A stretch of DNA of 64,000 nt from Sphaerochaeta associata (GTDB lineage: Bacteria; Spirochaetota; Spirochaetia; Sphaerochaetales; Sphaerochaetaceae), in assembly GCF_022869165.1 (NCBI RefSeq), contig NZ_CP094929.1, positions 124,001-188,000 on the forward strand, given 5' to 3'. Of the stretch, positions 25,000-34,230 are shown one piece after another. Position 1 is the stretch's first letter; each line of letters begins with the position of its first letter. Both the position numbers and the translations under genes were made by a program. The notes beneath the pieces are model-generated. The model worked only from the letters and a program-made list of their open reading frames with translations. It made no database searches and was not told where the DNA came from.

Positions 25000-26259
25000 A
25001 TGAAAAAAATGCTGTTCGTATTGTTGGCTCTTCTCATAGTTGCAAGCCCGCTTTTCGCAGCAGGACAACAGGAGAAGAAGGATGAACCCGTCACCCTTAA
25101 TGTGTTGTTCTACAGCCCCGAGCTTGCAGAGCAGTATAACGACATGGTCGCCGAGTATAAGAAAGCAACCGGTGTCACCCTGGACATTACTGTATTGCAG
25201 ACCGATTACCGCTCTGTATTGACCAGCCGCCTTAACTCCGGTGATGTCCCCGACATCTTCATGAGCAGCGCCTATGCAGACAACTCCACCTACAAGGACT
25301 ATGTCTACGACCTGAGCAATGAGGATTTCATCAAGCAGATTGAACCCGGTGCCCTTCAGGGTGTCATCAGCGATGGAAAAGTGACCGGCTACCCGTTCCT
25401 GGTCCAGTCCCACTCCTTCATCTACAACAAGAAGGTATTCAGGGACAACGGGATTACCACGCTGCCCAAGACCCTTGCCGAGTTTGAGGCTGTTGCAAAG
25501 AAACTGCAGGCCAATGGTGTCCAACCCTTCGCCACCGGCTTCAAGGAGTTCTGGGTTCTTCCCCAGACTGCATGGCAGGCCATCGCCAACGTTCCGACTG
25601 AGAACTACGGCGGCTATGAGAAGTTCACAGGCATGCTCAACAGCGGCACCCTCAAGTTCAAGGATATTCCCCAGATGAGCCAGTTGTTCGACCTGCTGGA
25701 CCTGATCAAGAAATACGGTGGACCGAAGCCGAATGAATCAGACTTCAACGACCAGACTTCCTCTTTGGCAACCGGCAAGGTTGCAATGATTCACCAGGGC
25801 AATTGGGCCGAGGACTCCATCCGCAAGACCAATCCTGAAGTCGAGATCGGCTTCCTCGCCGGTCCGACGGGAAACAATGCAGCAACCGCCGGTATCATGT
25901 TCGACTCCAACCAGACCATCCGCATTGCCAAGGACGGCAAGAATCGTCAGGCTGCCCTCGATTGGCTCAGATGGCTGACCACCAGCGAATATGGCAGGAA
26001 TTGGATTCCCGGCAAGGTGAAGCAACTCTCTCCGATCATCGGCGCAGCAGCTCCAGACTCCTATATCGCCAAAGAGACCTCTGCCTTGCTTGCAAGCGGA
26101 GCCCCCGGCTATCCTTGGTTCTACCAGATGTTCCCCACCGGAACCGAGCAGCAGCTTGGTGCAATCCTGCAGGGTTATTGTGCAGGCCTCACCGACCGTG
26201 CTCAGACCCTCGAGGCCCTCGATGCAGCCTATGCAAAGATCGCCAAGGCGGCTCAGTAA
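25000..26259 (+). CDS. Sugar ABC transporter substrate-binding protein
   Basis: A 419-residue family 1 extracellular solute-binding protein. The N terminus is a signal peptide ending near LFAAGQQEKK; there is no lipobox Cys, so it is probably released to the periplasm rather than lipidated. The mature region has the expected layout, including GDVPDIFMSSAY and a Trp-rich ligand region (GNWAEDSIRK). The GGAG ribosome site is strong. A stable intergenic hairpin after it (26278-26301) may keep its message more abundant than those of the permeases. Confidence 0.9.
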   Translation: MKKMLFVLLALLIVASPLFAAGQQEKKDEPVTLNVLFYSPELAEQYNDMVAEYKKATGVTLDITVLQTDYRSVLTSRLNSGDVPDIFMSSAYADNSTYKDYVYDLSNEDFIKQIEPGALQGVISDGKVTGYPFLVQSHSFIYNKKVFRDNGITTLPKTLAEFEAVAKKLQANGVQPFATGFKEFWVLPQTAWQAIANVPTENYGGYEKFTGMLNSGTLKFKDIPQMSQLFDLLDLIKKYGGPKPNESDFNDQTSSLATGKVAMIHQGNWAEDSIRKTNPEVEIGFLAGPTGNNAATAGIMFDSNQTIRIAKDGKNRQAALDWLRWLTTSEYGRNWIPGKVKQLSPIIGAAAPDSYIAKETSALLASGAPGYPWFYQMFPTGTEQQLGAILQGYCAGLTDRAQTLEALDAAYAKIAKAAQ

Positions 26260-26277
26260 CTTGTATCACCTTCGATT

Positions 26278-26301
26278 GCGGCCGGAAACAATTCCGGCCG
26301 C
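26278..26301 (+). promoter_or_regulatory. Intergenic hairpin between binding protein and permease
   Basis: Perfect 10-bp stem GCGGCCGGAA/TTCCGGCCGC with loop ACAA and no T-run. Hairpins at this place in sugar ABC operons often protect the upstream message from 3' decay. Confidence 0.6.
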
Positions 26302-26313
26302 CAGGGAAGCAAC

Positions 26314-27204
26314 ATGACTCAACTACGACGAAAACAACGGGATAGAGTGTTGGTTTTCCTGCTCTTCACGTTGCCGGCCTTTGCCGCCATCCTTGTCTCG
26401 GTTGAAATTCCCTTTCTGATGAGTGTGTTCTCCTCCTTCACCAAATGGAATGGTTTGGACAAGGCGCAGACGTTCATCGGGCTGGAGAATTACAAGGAAC
26501 TCTTTCTCGACGACTTGGATATGTGGAAGGCCTTCGGCTTTACCTTGCGCTTGACGCTGGGTAGTGTGCTGGCGGTCAACCTTTGTGCCTTGCTGCTCGC
26601 CGTTCTCCTGGACAGCGACATCAAGGGAAAGAACGTCCTGCGTGCCGCCTTTTATGTTCCCAACATCATCAGCTTGATCATCATCGGCTACATCTGGCGG
26701 TTTATATTCTCTGCCGGCTTTGAGTCGTTTTATCAGAAGACCGGATGGGGAGTTTTCATGCTCAGCTGGCTGGGCGATGTGAAGATCATCTATTTCAGTG
26801 TGCTCATGGTATCGCTGTGGCACTCGCTGGGATTCTATCTGGTTGTCTACATTGCAGGCTTGCAGACTGTTCCGCGTGACCTGATCGAGGCCTCCATGAT
26901 CGACGGCGCCAGCCGTGTACGGCAGTTTTTCAGCATCACGCTTCCTTTGATCATGCCTTCCATAACAGTCTGTGTCTTCCATTCTCTCTCCAATGGCCTC
27001 AAGGCCTTTGATGTTATCTTCAGCCTCACCAATGGAGGGCCGGGCAATACCACCACGACCATCGCCTTGGATATCTACCGCACCGCCTTTGTGATCAACC
27101 GGTTCGGCTATGGAACCGCAAAATCGGTTGTGCTCTTTCTTATGATTCTCATTCTCTCGATCATTCAGGTCAGAGTCTTCAAGCAACGGGAGGTGGAAGT
27201 ATGA
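26314..27204 (+). CDS. Sugar ABC transporter permease (MalF/UgpA type)
   Basis: A 296-residue inner-membrane permease with six predicted helices. The EAA loop that contacts the ATPase is visible at DLIEASMIDGASRVRQFFSITLPLI (about 190-214). Partner of the next gene, which it overlaps by four bases (ATGA). No ATPase gene is in this operon, so a shared MsmK-like ATPase elsewhere must energise it, as is usual for such spirochaete and Gram-positive operons. Confidence 0.9.
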   Translation: MTQLRRKQRDRVLVFLLFTLPAFAAILVSVEIPFLMSVFSSFTKWNGLDKAQTFIGLENYKELFLDDLDMWKAFGFTLRLTLGSVLAVNLCALLLAVLLDSDIKGKNVLRAAFYVPNIISLIIIGYIWRFIFSAGFESFYQKTGWGVFMLSWLGDVKIIYFSVLMVSLWHSLGFYLVVYIAGLQTVPRDLIEASMIDGASRVRQFFSITLPLIMPSITVCVFHSLSNGLKAFDVIFSLTNGGPGNTTTTIALDIYRTAFVINRFGYGTAKSVVLFLMILILSIIQVRVFKQREVEV

Positions 27205-28031
27205 AAAAGCATTCTCTCCCTGCAACCATGGCGACAATCATTCTCTTCATACTTGCCATCGGGTACCTCTATCCGCTCTTTTTGGTGGTCATCAACTCTT
27301 TCAAGACCTTCAGTGAGATCACCAGTGATGTAATCGCCTTTCCCAAAAGACTGGTGTGGGAGAACTTTCAGAATGCATTCAAGATCATGAACTACCCCAG
27401 GTATTTTATGAACACCCTGCTTGCAACAACGGTGGGAGTCTGTGGTGTGGTGCTTGTCAGCTCCTTGGCCGGATACAAGCTCTCAAGGACCAAGACCCGG
27501 TACAGCTTCATTATGTTCATGATTCTCATCGCCCCGATGATGATTCCCTTCCACTCCTTCATGATTTCGTTGGTGAAGGTGGCCAAGGAACTACGCCTTA
27601 TCGGCTCGCCGTTGGGTCTGGGTGTCCTGTATTGGGGATTGGGGGCTTCTCTTGCCCTCTTCATGTACCATGGTGCAGTCAAGTCGGTGCCCCAGGAACT
27701 CGATGACTGCGCCCTTATCGATGGTGCATCCCCGCTTCGAGCGTTTTTTCAGATTATTTTCCCACTCTTGCAGCCGGTGACCGTCTCGGTCGTCGTCATC
27801 AATACCATGTGGATGTGGAATGACTTTTTGCTGCCCCTGTTGGTGCTCAGCGGTTCGAAAAAATCCCTGACCCTCCAGCTGGCAGCCTACAACTTCTTTG
27901 GACTCTACAAGGTCGAATGGAACTTTGCCATGGCAGGGGTCCTGTTGACCATCCTCCCGGCGATTCTCTTCTACTTGAGCCTGCAACGCTACATCATCAA
28001 GGGAATGGTCGCCGGAGCGGTGAAAACATAA
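27201..28031 (+). CDS. Sugar ABC transporter permease (MalG/UgpE type)
   Basis: A 276-residue permease with six predicted helices and an EAA loop at DDCALIDGASPLRAFFQIIFPLL (about 177-199). Forms the heterodimeric channel with the preceding protein. It is followed by the alpha-xylosidase gene after 13 bases, so transport and hydrolysis of the substrate are co-expressed. Confidence 0.9.
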   Translation: MKKHSLPATMATIILFILAIGYLYPLFLVVINSFKTFSEITSDVIAFPKRLVWENFQNAFKIMNYPRYFMNTLLATTVGVCGVVLVSSLAGYKLSRTKTRYSFIMFMILIAPMMIPFHSFMISLVKVAKELRLIGSPLGLGVLYWGLGASLALFMYHGAVKSVPQELDDCALIDGASPLRAFFQIIFPLLQPVTVSVVVINTMWMWNDFLLPLLVLSGSKKSLTLQLAAYNFFGLYKVEWNFAMAGVLLTILPAILFYLSLQRYIIKGMVAGAVKT

Positions 28032-28044
28032 TGGGAGAGAGATT

Positions 28045-30369
28045 ATGAAATTCAGAGACGGCTATTGGAACATTCATAAGCATGTTCGTCATTTGCCGAA
28101 GGTTGACATCGTCGATGTGCACAAGGGAGAGGGAAAGCTCTCCATGTTCGCAGCTACCAAGAAAATCGTGCATCGCGGGTCGACGCTCAACACCCCGACG
28201 ATTACCATGGAGATCACCTCTCCACTTGCCGATGTCCTGCATGTTCGATCCTATCATTTCAAGGGATCATTGAAGAGGGGACCATTTTTTGAATTGGCAG
28301 AGGATAAGCCGGAGCAGTTGTCTGTAACCAATACCCAGAACGGCTATACAGCCCAGTCCAAGGACTTGTGTGCACGGATGGTCGCCAGTGGGCCTGGGGA
28401 TGTCCAGTTCTTTTACAAGGGCAAAAGCCTGACATCTTCGGCAGGGTTGCTCGGTGGCCATGCCATCGTCAATGACATGGAGCCCTACCAGGTGGAGTAC
28501 CTGAACCTGGGCGTAGGGGAGACTATTTACGGCCTCGGCGAACGCTTCACTCCCTATGTGAAGAACGGGCAGGTGGTGGATATCTGGAACGAGGACGGCG
28601 GGACCAGCAGTGAGCAGGCTTACAAGAACATTCCGTTCTACCTCTCCTCCAAGGGATACGGAGTGCTCGTCGCCAATGCAGGCAGGGTCTCCTTCGAGGT
28701 GTGCTCGGAGGTGGTCACCGCGGTGCAGTTCTCCGTCCCGGGCCAGTGCCTGGACTATTACATCATCGGCGGTGACGACCTGAAGGCGGTGATGAGAAAC
28801 TATGCACTGCTTACCGCCAAGCCCGCCTTGGTTCCCCCGTGGTCCTTCGGCTTGTGGCTTTCCACCTCCTTTGTAACCAACTATGACGAGAAGACGGTCA
28901 ACAGTTTCATCGACGGGATGCAGGAGCATGAGATTCCTCTTCACGTCTTCCATTTCGACTGCTTTTGGATGCGTGAATTCCAGTGGGTCGACTTTTTGTG
29001 GGATCAGCGCCAGTTCCCCGATCCCAAGGCGATGTTGAAGCGGCTGCACGATCGTGGACTGAAAGTCTGTGTCTGGATCAACCCCTATGTTGCGCAGAAG
29101 TCGTACCTGTTCGACGAAGGTATGGAAAAGGGTTATCTGGTAAAGAATCCCGACGGCAGCATCTGGCAATGGGACCGCTGGCAGGCCGGCATGGGTCTGG
29201 TCGACTTCACCAATCCGGAGGCGGTGAAATGGTATCAGAGTAAGCTGGCTCTTCTGCTGGATATGGGTGTCGATACCTTCAAGACGGACTTCGGTGAGAG
29301 AATTCCCACCCAGGTCGAGTATTTCGACCACTCTGACCCGATGTTGATGCACAACTACTACACATACCTCTACAACCAGGCGGTGTTCACCCTGCTTGAG
29401 GAAAAAAGAGGCAGGGGCGAGGCGTTGGTCTTCGCCCGTTCTGCAACGGTAGGCGGGCAGAAGTTTCCCGTGCACTGGGGTGGCGACTGTTCGGCTACCT
29501 ATGAGTCGATGGCCGAGAGCATCCGTGGCGGACTTTCGCTGTCCATGTGCGGATTCGGCTACTGGAGTCACGACATCGGAGGCTTTGAGAAGCTTGCGAC
29601 ACCGGACTTGTTCAAGCGATGGGTGGCCTTCGGCATGCTCTCCTCCCACAGCCGCCTGCACGGCAATGAGTCCTATCGTGTTCCCTGGGACTTCGATGAA
29701 GAGGCGTGCCGGGTACTGAGGGCCTTTGTCGAGCTTAAGTGCGCCCTGATGCCCTACCTGTTCGCCCAGGCGTGCAGGACCCATGAGACGGGCTTGCCGA
29801 TGATGCGCTCCATGGTGCTTGAATTTCCTTCAGACCCGGTCTGTGCATATCTGGACAGGCAGTACCTGTTGGGTGAGAGCCTCTTGGTCGCCCCGATCTT
29901 CCAAGATGATGGAAAGGCCGTGTATTACCTGCCCAAAGGCAGGTGGACACATCTGCTTTCCAACAAGGAAGTGGAAGGCTGTTCCTATCAAGAGGAGGTG
30001 TATGACTACTTCAGTCTTCCGCTCTTTGTGAAGCCGAACACGCTTCTTCCGATCGGCAGCAACACGCAAAAACCTGATTATGCATACAACGACAAGACAA
30101 CCTTCCACCTGTTCGCCCTGGATGACGCCAAGGAGGCGGAGGCGGCAGTGCATGCCCATGATGGTACGGTCGTTGCCGTCTGCAAGATCAGAAGAGAGGG
30201 AACCGTATACGAGGTGGAGTTGAAGGGAGAAATGAAGAGCTGGGCTGTGTGTCTGAGAAACATCGACAAAGTTGTCTCTGTCTCCAGCGGCTCACTTTCT
30301 GATTCACCCGAGGGTGCGATGATCACTTTCAGTGCACAAGAGAAGGGGTGCAGGATTGTGACTGCTTAA
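28045..30369 (+). CDS. Alpha-xylosidase, glycoside hydrolase family 31 (YicI-like)
   Basis: A 774-residue GH31 enzyme, nearly the same length as E. coli YicI (772). It probably releases alpha-linked xylose from xyloglucan fragments such as isoprimeverose. The catalytic nucleophile is the Asp in DTFKTDFGERIP (about residue 415) and the acid/base the Asp in HWGGDCSATYESM (about 481). No signal peptide, so it acts on imported sugar. Last gene of the ABC operon. An alpha-glucosidase role cannot be excluded, but length and KTDFGE context favour xylosidase. Confidence 0.88.
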   Translation: MKFRDGYWNIHKHVRHLPKVDIVDVHKGEGKLSMFAATKKIVHRGSTLNTPTITMEITSPLADVLHVRSYHFKGSLKRGPFFELAEDKPEQLSVTNTQNGYTAQSKDLCARMVASGPGDVQFFYKGKSLTSSAGLLGGHAIVNDMEPYQVEYLNLGVGETIYGLGERFTPYVKNGQVVDIWNEDGGTSSEQAYKNIPFYLSSKGYGVLVANAGRVSFEVCSEVVTAVQFSVPGQCLDYYIIGGDDLKAVMRNYALLTAKPALVPPWSFGLWLSTSFVTNYDEKTVNSFIDGMQEHEIPLHVFHFDCFWMREFQWVDFLWDQRQFPDPKAMLKRLHDRGLKVCVWINPYVAQKSYLFDEGMEKGYLVKNPDGSIWQWDRWQAGMGLVDFTNPEAVKWYQSKLALLLDMGVDTFKTDFGERIPTQVEYFDHSDPMLMHNYYTYLYNQAVFTLLEEKRGRGEALVFARSATVGGQKFPVHWGGDCSATYESMAESIRGGLSLSMCGFGYWSHDIGGFEKLATPDLFKRWVAFGMLSSHSRLHGNESYRVPWDFDEEACRVLRAFVELKCALMPYLFAQACRTHETGLPMMRSMVLEFPSDPVCAYLDRQYLLGESLLVAPIFQDDGKAVYYLPKGRWTHLLSNKEVEGCSYQEEVYDYFSLPLFVKPNTLLPIGSNTQKPDYAYNDKTTFHLFALDDAKEAEAAVHAHDGTVVAVCKIRREGTVYEVELKGEMKSWAVCLRNIDKVVSVSSGSLSDSPEGAMITFSAQEKGCRIVTA

Positions 30370-30390
30370 ATCAAAGAGAATCTTCCATCA

Positions 30391-30411
30391 GGGCCTTCAA
30401 TGTGAGGGCCC
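30391..30411 (+). terminator. Possible terminator after the alpha-xylosidase gene
   Basis: Stem GGGCCTTC/GAGGGCCC (one G-T pair) with loop AATGT, 22 bases after the stop. It has no T-run, so termination efficiency is uncertain. Confidence 0.4.
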
Positions 30412-30470
30412 CTCAAGGATTTCCTGCTTAGCCGATTGTATTCTTCAATACTCCCGGACCTTCGATGATG
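30409..30470. repeat. 62-base direct repeat, copy 1
   Basis: Matches 32103-32164 at 59 of 62 positions. It begins CCCCTCAAGGATTTCCTGC and spans the end of the FAH-family gene and of its remnant. The two copies bracket the first AAA/DUF4143 gene. Confidence 0.85.
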
Positions 30471-30578
30471 GGAACAAACTTCGTTTTCTTGCTAATTGCA
30501 ATGGCAAGTTCGGCCTCATAGTCAAGGTACTTGTAAATCGCCGGATTTTGGATGGCTTCATCGTAGGCCATGAAAGCG
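30428..30578 (-). pseudogene. Decayed copy of the FAH-family gene at 32122-32874
   Basis: The first 43 bases match the 3' end of the intact gene (3 substitutions in the 62-base repeat that spans it). The match then jumps about 340 bases to the internal segment around 32506-32580, with more substitutions. What remains is a C-terminal tail joined to a middle piece, so an internal deletion removed most of the gene. It has no usable reading frame. It lies on the same strand as the intact gene, so this was a direct duplication. Confidence 0.8.
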
Positions 30579-30603
30579 GCTGAGCCTGTTCATAGACTCT
30601 TTT

Positions 30604-30690
30604 TGTGTTTATACACATAAAAAGTACAAATACGCTTTACAAAGGTATGTACTTTATGATTGACTTGAACTGAAAGTGTGTGGATACACA
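30604..30690 (+). promoter_or_regulatory. Promoter and twin palindromes of the first AAA/DUF4143 gene
   Basis: TTGACT at 30660, 17-base spacer, GATACA. Two 14-base sites of the form TGTGTnnATACACA occur at 30604 and 30677; the second overlaps the -10. An inverted pair AAAGTAC/GTACTTT lies between them. The layout suggests autoregulation by a dimeric protein. Confidence 0.6.
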
Positions 30691-30706
30691 AAAACGGAGT
30701 GTGTTT

Positions 30707-32008
30707 ATGATAATACAAAGAGACAGATATCTGAAGAAGCTGATCGAAAGAAAAGAGAATGGACTCGTAAAGGTCATTACTGGCATACGCCGTTGTGGAA
30801 AAAGCGTTCTTCTGAATACTATCTATCATGACTATCTGTTGGACTCCGGGGTAAAAGAGTCCCAAATGATAATGCTGGCTTTGGATCAGGACATAAACGC
30901 CAAATACAGAAATCCACTTATACTAGGTGAGTATATAAGGAAGATGGCTTCACAATCAGATGAAATGCATTATGTTTTTCTTGATGAGATACAAAAAGTT
31001 GCTGAAATCAAAAACCCGTATCTTGAGTCCAATGAAGAAAAAATAACGTTCGTCGATACACTTCTAGGTCTTATGGCAATTAAAAACATCGACCTTTATG
31101 TTACTGGAAGCAATTCGAAAATGCTTTCTAGTGATATTCTGACAGCATTCCGTGGCAGAGGGGATGAGATACGCATGAATCCTCTGTCATACAGTGAGTT
31201 CTATTCTCAATATGGCGAAGACAAAAGGCATGCATGGAGGGACTATTTCACATATGGTGGCATGCCTTTTGTCCTTAGCAGAAGAAGCCATGAGGATAAA
31301 GCAAAATATCTCAGTGATCTGTTTTCAAAGATATATATAACTGATGTTGTTGAAGGGAACAGGATTTTGAATGACAGGGAGACACTGGAAGATCTTCTGG
31401 ATTTTACTGCATCGGCAATTGGTTCCTTGACAAATCCAACCAGACTGGAGCATACGTTTCTTTCACTGAAAAAACAGAAAATTTCCCATGTAACAATCTC
31501 AAGGTATCTTGAGTACTTGGAAGATGCATTCATCTTGTCCAAAGCAAAAAGGTTTGACATCAAAGGTAAAAAATATATAGGCTCGCCTATGAAGTATTAT
31601 TTCACGGATATCGGGCTCCGAAACGCCAGGTTGGGATTTCGTCAGATGGAAGAGTCACATATCATGGAGAATGTTATATACAACGAGCTTATGCATCGGG
31701 GATATAGTGTAGACGTGGGAAACATTGAGGTCTTTGAAAAGGATGCAGAAAATAAGACTCTAAGGAAGCAGCTTGAAGTTGATTTTGTCGCAAACGACGG
31801 ATCACGTGTATATTACATCCAGTCTTCATTGTCGATTGATGACGAAAAGAAGAGAATCCAAGAGACAAGACCGTTTAGAAATATAAAGGATTCATTTAAA
31901 AAGATTGTCATTACCAAGGATGATGTTATTCCTTGGTATGACAATGCAGGGGTCTTGTATCTGGGGATAGAACAGTTTCTTTTGGATGAAAATTCAATCG
32001 GATTGTAG
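30707..32008 (+). CDS. AAA-family ATPase with DUF4143 domain
   Basis: A 433-residue protein of the AAA_14/DUF4143 family. Walker A is GIRRCGKSVLLN (about residue 29), Walker B YVFLDEIQ (about 91), sensor region YVTGSNSKML; the C-terminal DUF4143 domain ends in a PD-(D/E)XK-like LEVDFVANDG...YYIQSS segment. The role of this widespread family is not established. The gene is A+T-richer than its neighbours and lies between two direct repeats, suggesting recent arrival. ATG 30707 is preferred over GTG 30680 because GGAG lies eight bases upstream. Confidence 0.85.
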   Translation: MIIQRDRYLKKLIERKENGLVKVITGIRRCGKSVLLNTIYHDYLLDSGVKESQMIMLALDQDINAKYRNPLILGEYIRKMASQSDEMHYVFLDEIQKVAEIKNPYLESNEEKITFVDTLLGLMAIKNIDLYVTGSNSKMLSSDILTAFRGRGDEIRMNPLSYSEFYSQYGEDKRHAWRDYFTYGGMPFVLSRRSHEDKAKYLSDLFSKIYITDVVEGNRILNDRETLEDLLDFTASAIGSLTNPTRLEHTFLSLKKQKISHVTISRYLEYLEDAFILSKAKRFDIKGKKYIGSPMKYYFTDIGLRNARLGFRQMEESHIMENVIYNELMHRGYSVDVGNIEVFEKDAENKTLRKQLEVDFVANDGSRVYYIQSSLSIDDEKKRIQETRPFRNIKDSFKKIVITKDDVIPWYDNAGVLYLGIEQFLLDENSIGL

Positions 32009-32023
32009 TACAGAATAAGAAAT

Positions 32024-32125
32024 ATGAGTGTTCCTTATGATGTCGAACAAGAGATCGCCAGTCTCTTGGCTGTCAAGGATCACCACCCGAAACTGGTAGT
32101 GACCCCTCAAGGATTTCCTGCTTAA
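32024..32125 (+). pseudogene. C-terminal remnant of another DUF4143 ATPase
   Basis: An open stretch of 33 codons ending at TAA reads YDVEQEIASLLAVKDHHPKL, which resembles the end of DUF4143 proteins (compare the final strand and helix of the gene at 34515-35711, YDISEPSTLERELSPLRQIKDNYPK). The stretch does not resemble the end of the adjacent 30707-32008 protein, so it is the tail of a different family member. The ATPase part is missing. Confidence 0.6.
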
Positions 32126-32164
32126 CCGATCGTATTCTTCAATACTCCCAGACCTTCGATGATG
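32103..32164. repeat. 62-base direct repeat, copy 2
   Basis: Partner of 30409-30470, 59 of 62 identical. This copy covers the 3' end of the intact FAH-family gene. Confidence 0.85.
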
Positions 32165-32874
32165 ATCTCAACCGTATCCCCATGGTGCATTCCGCTGATG
32201 CCTCCCGGCGTTCCGGTAAGGATGATGTCCCCGGGCAGGAGCGTCATGACCTGTGAGAGGTAGCTCACCAGGAAAGGAACTGAAAAGATGAGGTTGCTGG
32301 AGTTTGACTTCTGCATGGTCCTGCCGTTCACCCGGCTTTCGATGGCCAGGTTGGAGGGATCGACCTCGTCGCTGATGAACGGTCCGAAGGGACAGAAGGT
32401 GTCAAAGCTCTTGGAAATGGTCCACTGGCCCTGCTTGGGCTGCAGATCGCGGGCGGTTACGTCGTTTGCACAGGTGTAACCGAGGATGTACTTGTTCACC
32501 TCGGTGATGGGGACGAACCTCGCTTTCTTGCCGATTACGATGGCAAGCTCGGCTTCATAGTCAAGGCGTTTGCACATCGCAGGGTATTGGATGACTCCTC
32601 CTTGGGCAAGGGCAGCGGTGGATGGCTTGATGAATACCACCGGTTCGGTGGGGATGGGAAGCTGGAACTCTTGGGCATGGTCCTTGTAGTTGAGGCCGAT
32701 GCAGATGGCTTTGGAGTAGTCGCAGGGAGTGAGTACAGATACCTGTGCCAATGCGAGCTTTGTATCGGTAATCGTATATGATTCGAATGGCGAACCCTCG
32801 AGTACGCGTATAGTGTCGCCCTCGAGAAGCCCGTAGCTGATCGTGTCCTGATGTTTGAAGCGTAGGTATTTCAT
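32122..32874 (-). CDS. Fumarylacetoacetate hydrolase family protein
   Basis: A 250-residue enzyme of the FAH / 2-oxo-hept-3-ene-dioate hydratase superfamily. EPVVFIKPSTA, RLDYEAELAIVIGK (metal-binding Glu), GYTCANDVTARDLQ and GDIILTGTPGG are family motifs. Such proteins cleave or hydrate 2-oxo acids (acylpyruvase, oxaloacetate decarboxylase or hydratase); the precise substrate cannot be read. ATG 32874 begins MKYLRFKHQD, the usual family start, but has no clear ribosome site. A truncated duplicate lies 1.7 kb away. Confidence 0.87.
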   Translation of the reverse strand: MKYLRFKHQDTISYGLLEGDTIRVLEGSPFESYTITDTKLALAQVSVLTPCDYSKAICIGLNYKDHAQEFQLPIPTEPVVFIKPSTAALAQGGVIQYPAMCKRLDYEAELAIVIGKKARFVPITEVNKYILGYTCANDVTARDLQPKQGQWTISKSFDTFCPFGPFISDEVDPSNLAIESRVNGRTMQKSNSSNLIFSVPFLVSYLSQVMTLLPGDIILTGTPGGISGMHHGDTVEIIIEGLGVLKNTIG

Positions 32875-32945
32875 AGCACAAGCATAGCAAAGAGAGGTAG
32901 GAAAGACAATTGACAAAGCCTGCGTTTCCCACCACCGTGTAAGCT

Positions 32946-34103
32946 ATGAAACGTTATGCAAAATGTCCCTTGGCCCGCACCTGCGGAGCCTGTCAATTGA
33001 TGGATTACTCCTACCCTAACCAATTGGAGATGAAAATGCGCTATGTGGATGAGCTGCTCGGGCAGCTGGGTCCCATCGCTCCCATACAAGGTATGGATGA
33101 TCCAACGCTGTATCGCACCAAAGTACAGGCAACCTTCGGCTATGACTGGAAAGGAAGTCTGGTAAGCGGCATCTATCAGGAGGGTACCCATCTGTTGGTG
33201 CCCATCCGTTCGTGCATGGTCCAGCATCCACTGGCTGATGAGATTCTCAAGAGTATCCGAAATCTGGCAACTCGCTTTCAGATAACCGCCTATGATGAGG
33301 ATGAGGGGTATGGCCACCTTCGCCATGTTTTGATCAAGATCAGCCGCAAGACAGGTGAGGCCATCGTGGTGCTTGTCTGCGGTCAGTGGCCGATACCGTC
33401 ATCGGACAACTTCATCGCTGCCCTGAAGCAGAAGCATCCCGAGATCACCACCATCGCATTGAACATGAACCGCGAGCACACCAGCATGGTGCTCAGCGAA
33501 ATCCCCATCAAGGTACTCTGGGGCAAGGGCTATATTGAGGAGGAACTCTGCTCCCTCACCTTCCGCATCTCTCCTTCCTCCTTCTTCCAGGTCAATGTCG
33601 AGCAGGCCCAAGTGCTGTATTCGTTGGCCATGCGTATGGCCCGGATTGGTAAGGAAGACGTGGTTATCGATGCCTACTGCGGGACCGGAACGATTGCCTT
33701 GATAGCCGCCAAGGAGGGTGCAAGGTATGTTCTTGGTATTGAATCCAATGAACAGGCTGTCGAGGATGCCAAGCTGAATGCCGAGCGGAACAACCTGACC
33801 AATGCAGAGTTCATCTGTGCCGATGCCTCGGTGGAGTTGAAGGAGATGGCAAAAGCCAAGCGCGTTTGTGATGTATTGTTCCTCGATCCCCCGCGCAGCG
33901 GCAGTGACGAGCGCTTTCTGGCAGCGGCTATCAAGCTCGCTCCCAAGCGCATCGTCTACATCTCCTGCAACCCCAGGACGCTCGACCGGGACCTTCGCTA
34001 CCTGCTCAGGTTCAGCGACTACCAAGTACGGGGAATACAGCCGGTGGATATGTTCCCGCATACCGAGCACCTTGAGACGGTGGTGCTTCTGACTAGTGAG
34101 TAA
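32946..34103 (+). CDS. RNA (uracil-5-)-methyltransferase, RlmD/TrmA family
   Basis: A 385-residue SAM-dependent enzyme methylating uridine in rRNA or tRNA. The N terminus has Fe-S-type cysteines (CPLARTCGACQLMDYSYPNQ). DAYCGTGTIALIAA is the SAM motif, DPPRSGSDE carries the conserved Asp, and YISCNPRTLDRDL contains the catalytic Cys near residue 342. It lacks an N-terminal TRAM domain, so it is a compact form; whether it acts on 23S rRNA or tRNA is open. Divergent from the FAH gene. Confidence 0.9.
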   Translation: MKRYAKCPLARTCGACQLMDYSYPNQLEMKMRYVDELLGQLGPIAPIQGMDDPTLYRTKVQATFGYDWKGSLVSGIYQEGTHLLVPIRSCMVQHPLADEILKSIRNLATRFQITAYDEDEGYGHLRHVLIKISRKTGEAIVVLVCGQWPIPSSDNFIAALKQKHPEITTIALNMNREHTSMVLSEIPIKVLWGKGYIEEELCSLTFRISPSSFFQVNVEQAQVLYSLAMRMARIGKEDVVIDAYCGTGTIALIAAKEGARYVLGIESNEQAVEDAKLNAERNNLTNAEFICADASVELKEMAKAKRVCDVLFLDPPRSGSDERFLAAAIKLAPKRIVYISCNPRTLDRDLRYLLRFSDYQVRGIQPVDMFPHTEHLETVVLLTSE

Positions 34104-34196
34104 GTGAATAGTCCTGTCAGTGTGTGTTTCAATGGTAAGAATTTTCATGCTCGATGAAGTGAACCAAACAAGAATCTTTTGGTACATATTGTAATA

Positions 34197-34230
34197 ACGT
34201 GTCCCATTTGTACGGAATAATGGGACATGT
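34197..34230. repeat. Palindrome GTCCCATT/AATGGGAC
   Basis: Inverted repeat with 12-base arms (ACGTGTCCCATT and AATGGGACATGT, one mismatch), about 310 bases before the second AAA/DUF4143 gene. The 34231-34440 stretch contains only a short hydrophobic open frame that I could not support. Confidence 0.65.
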
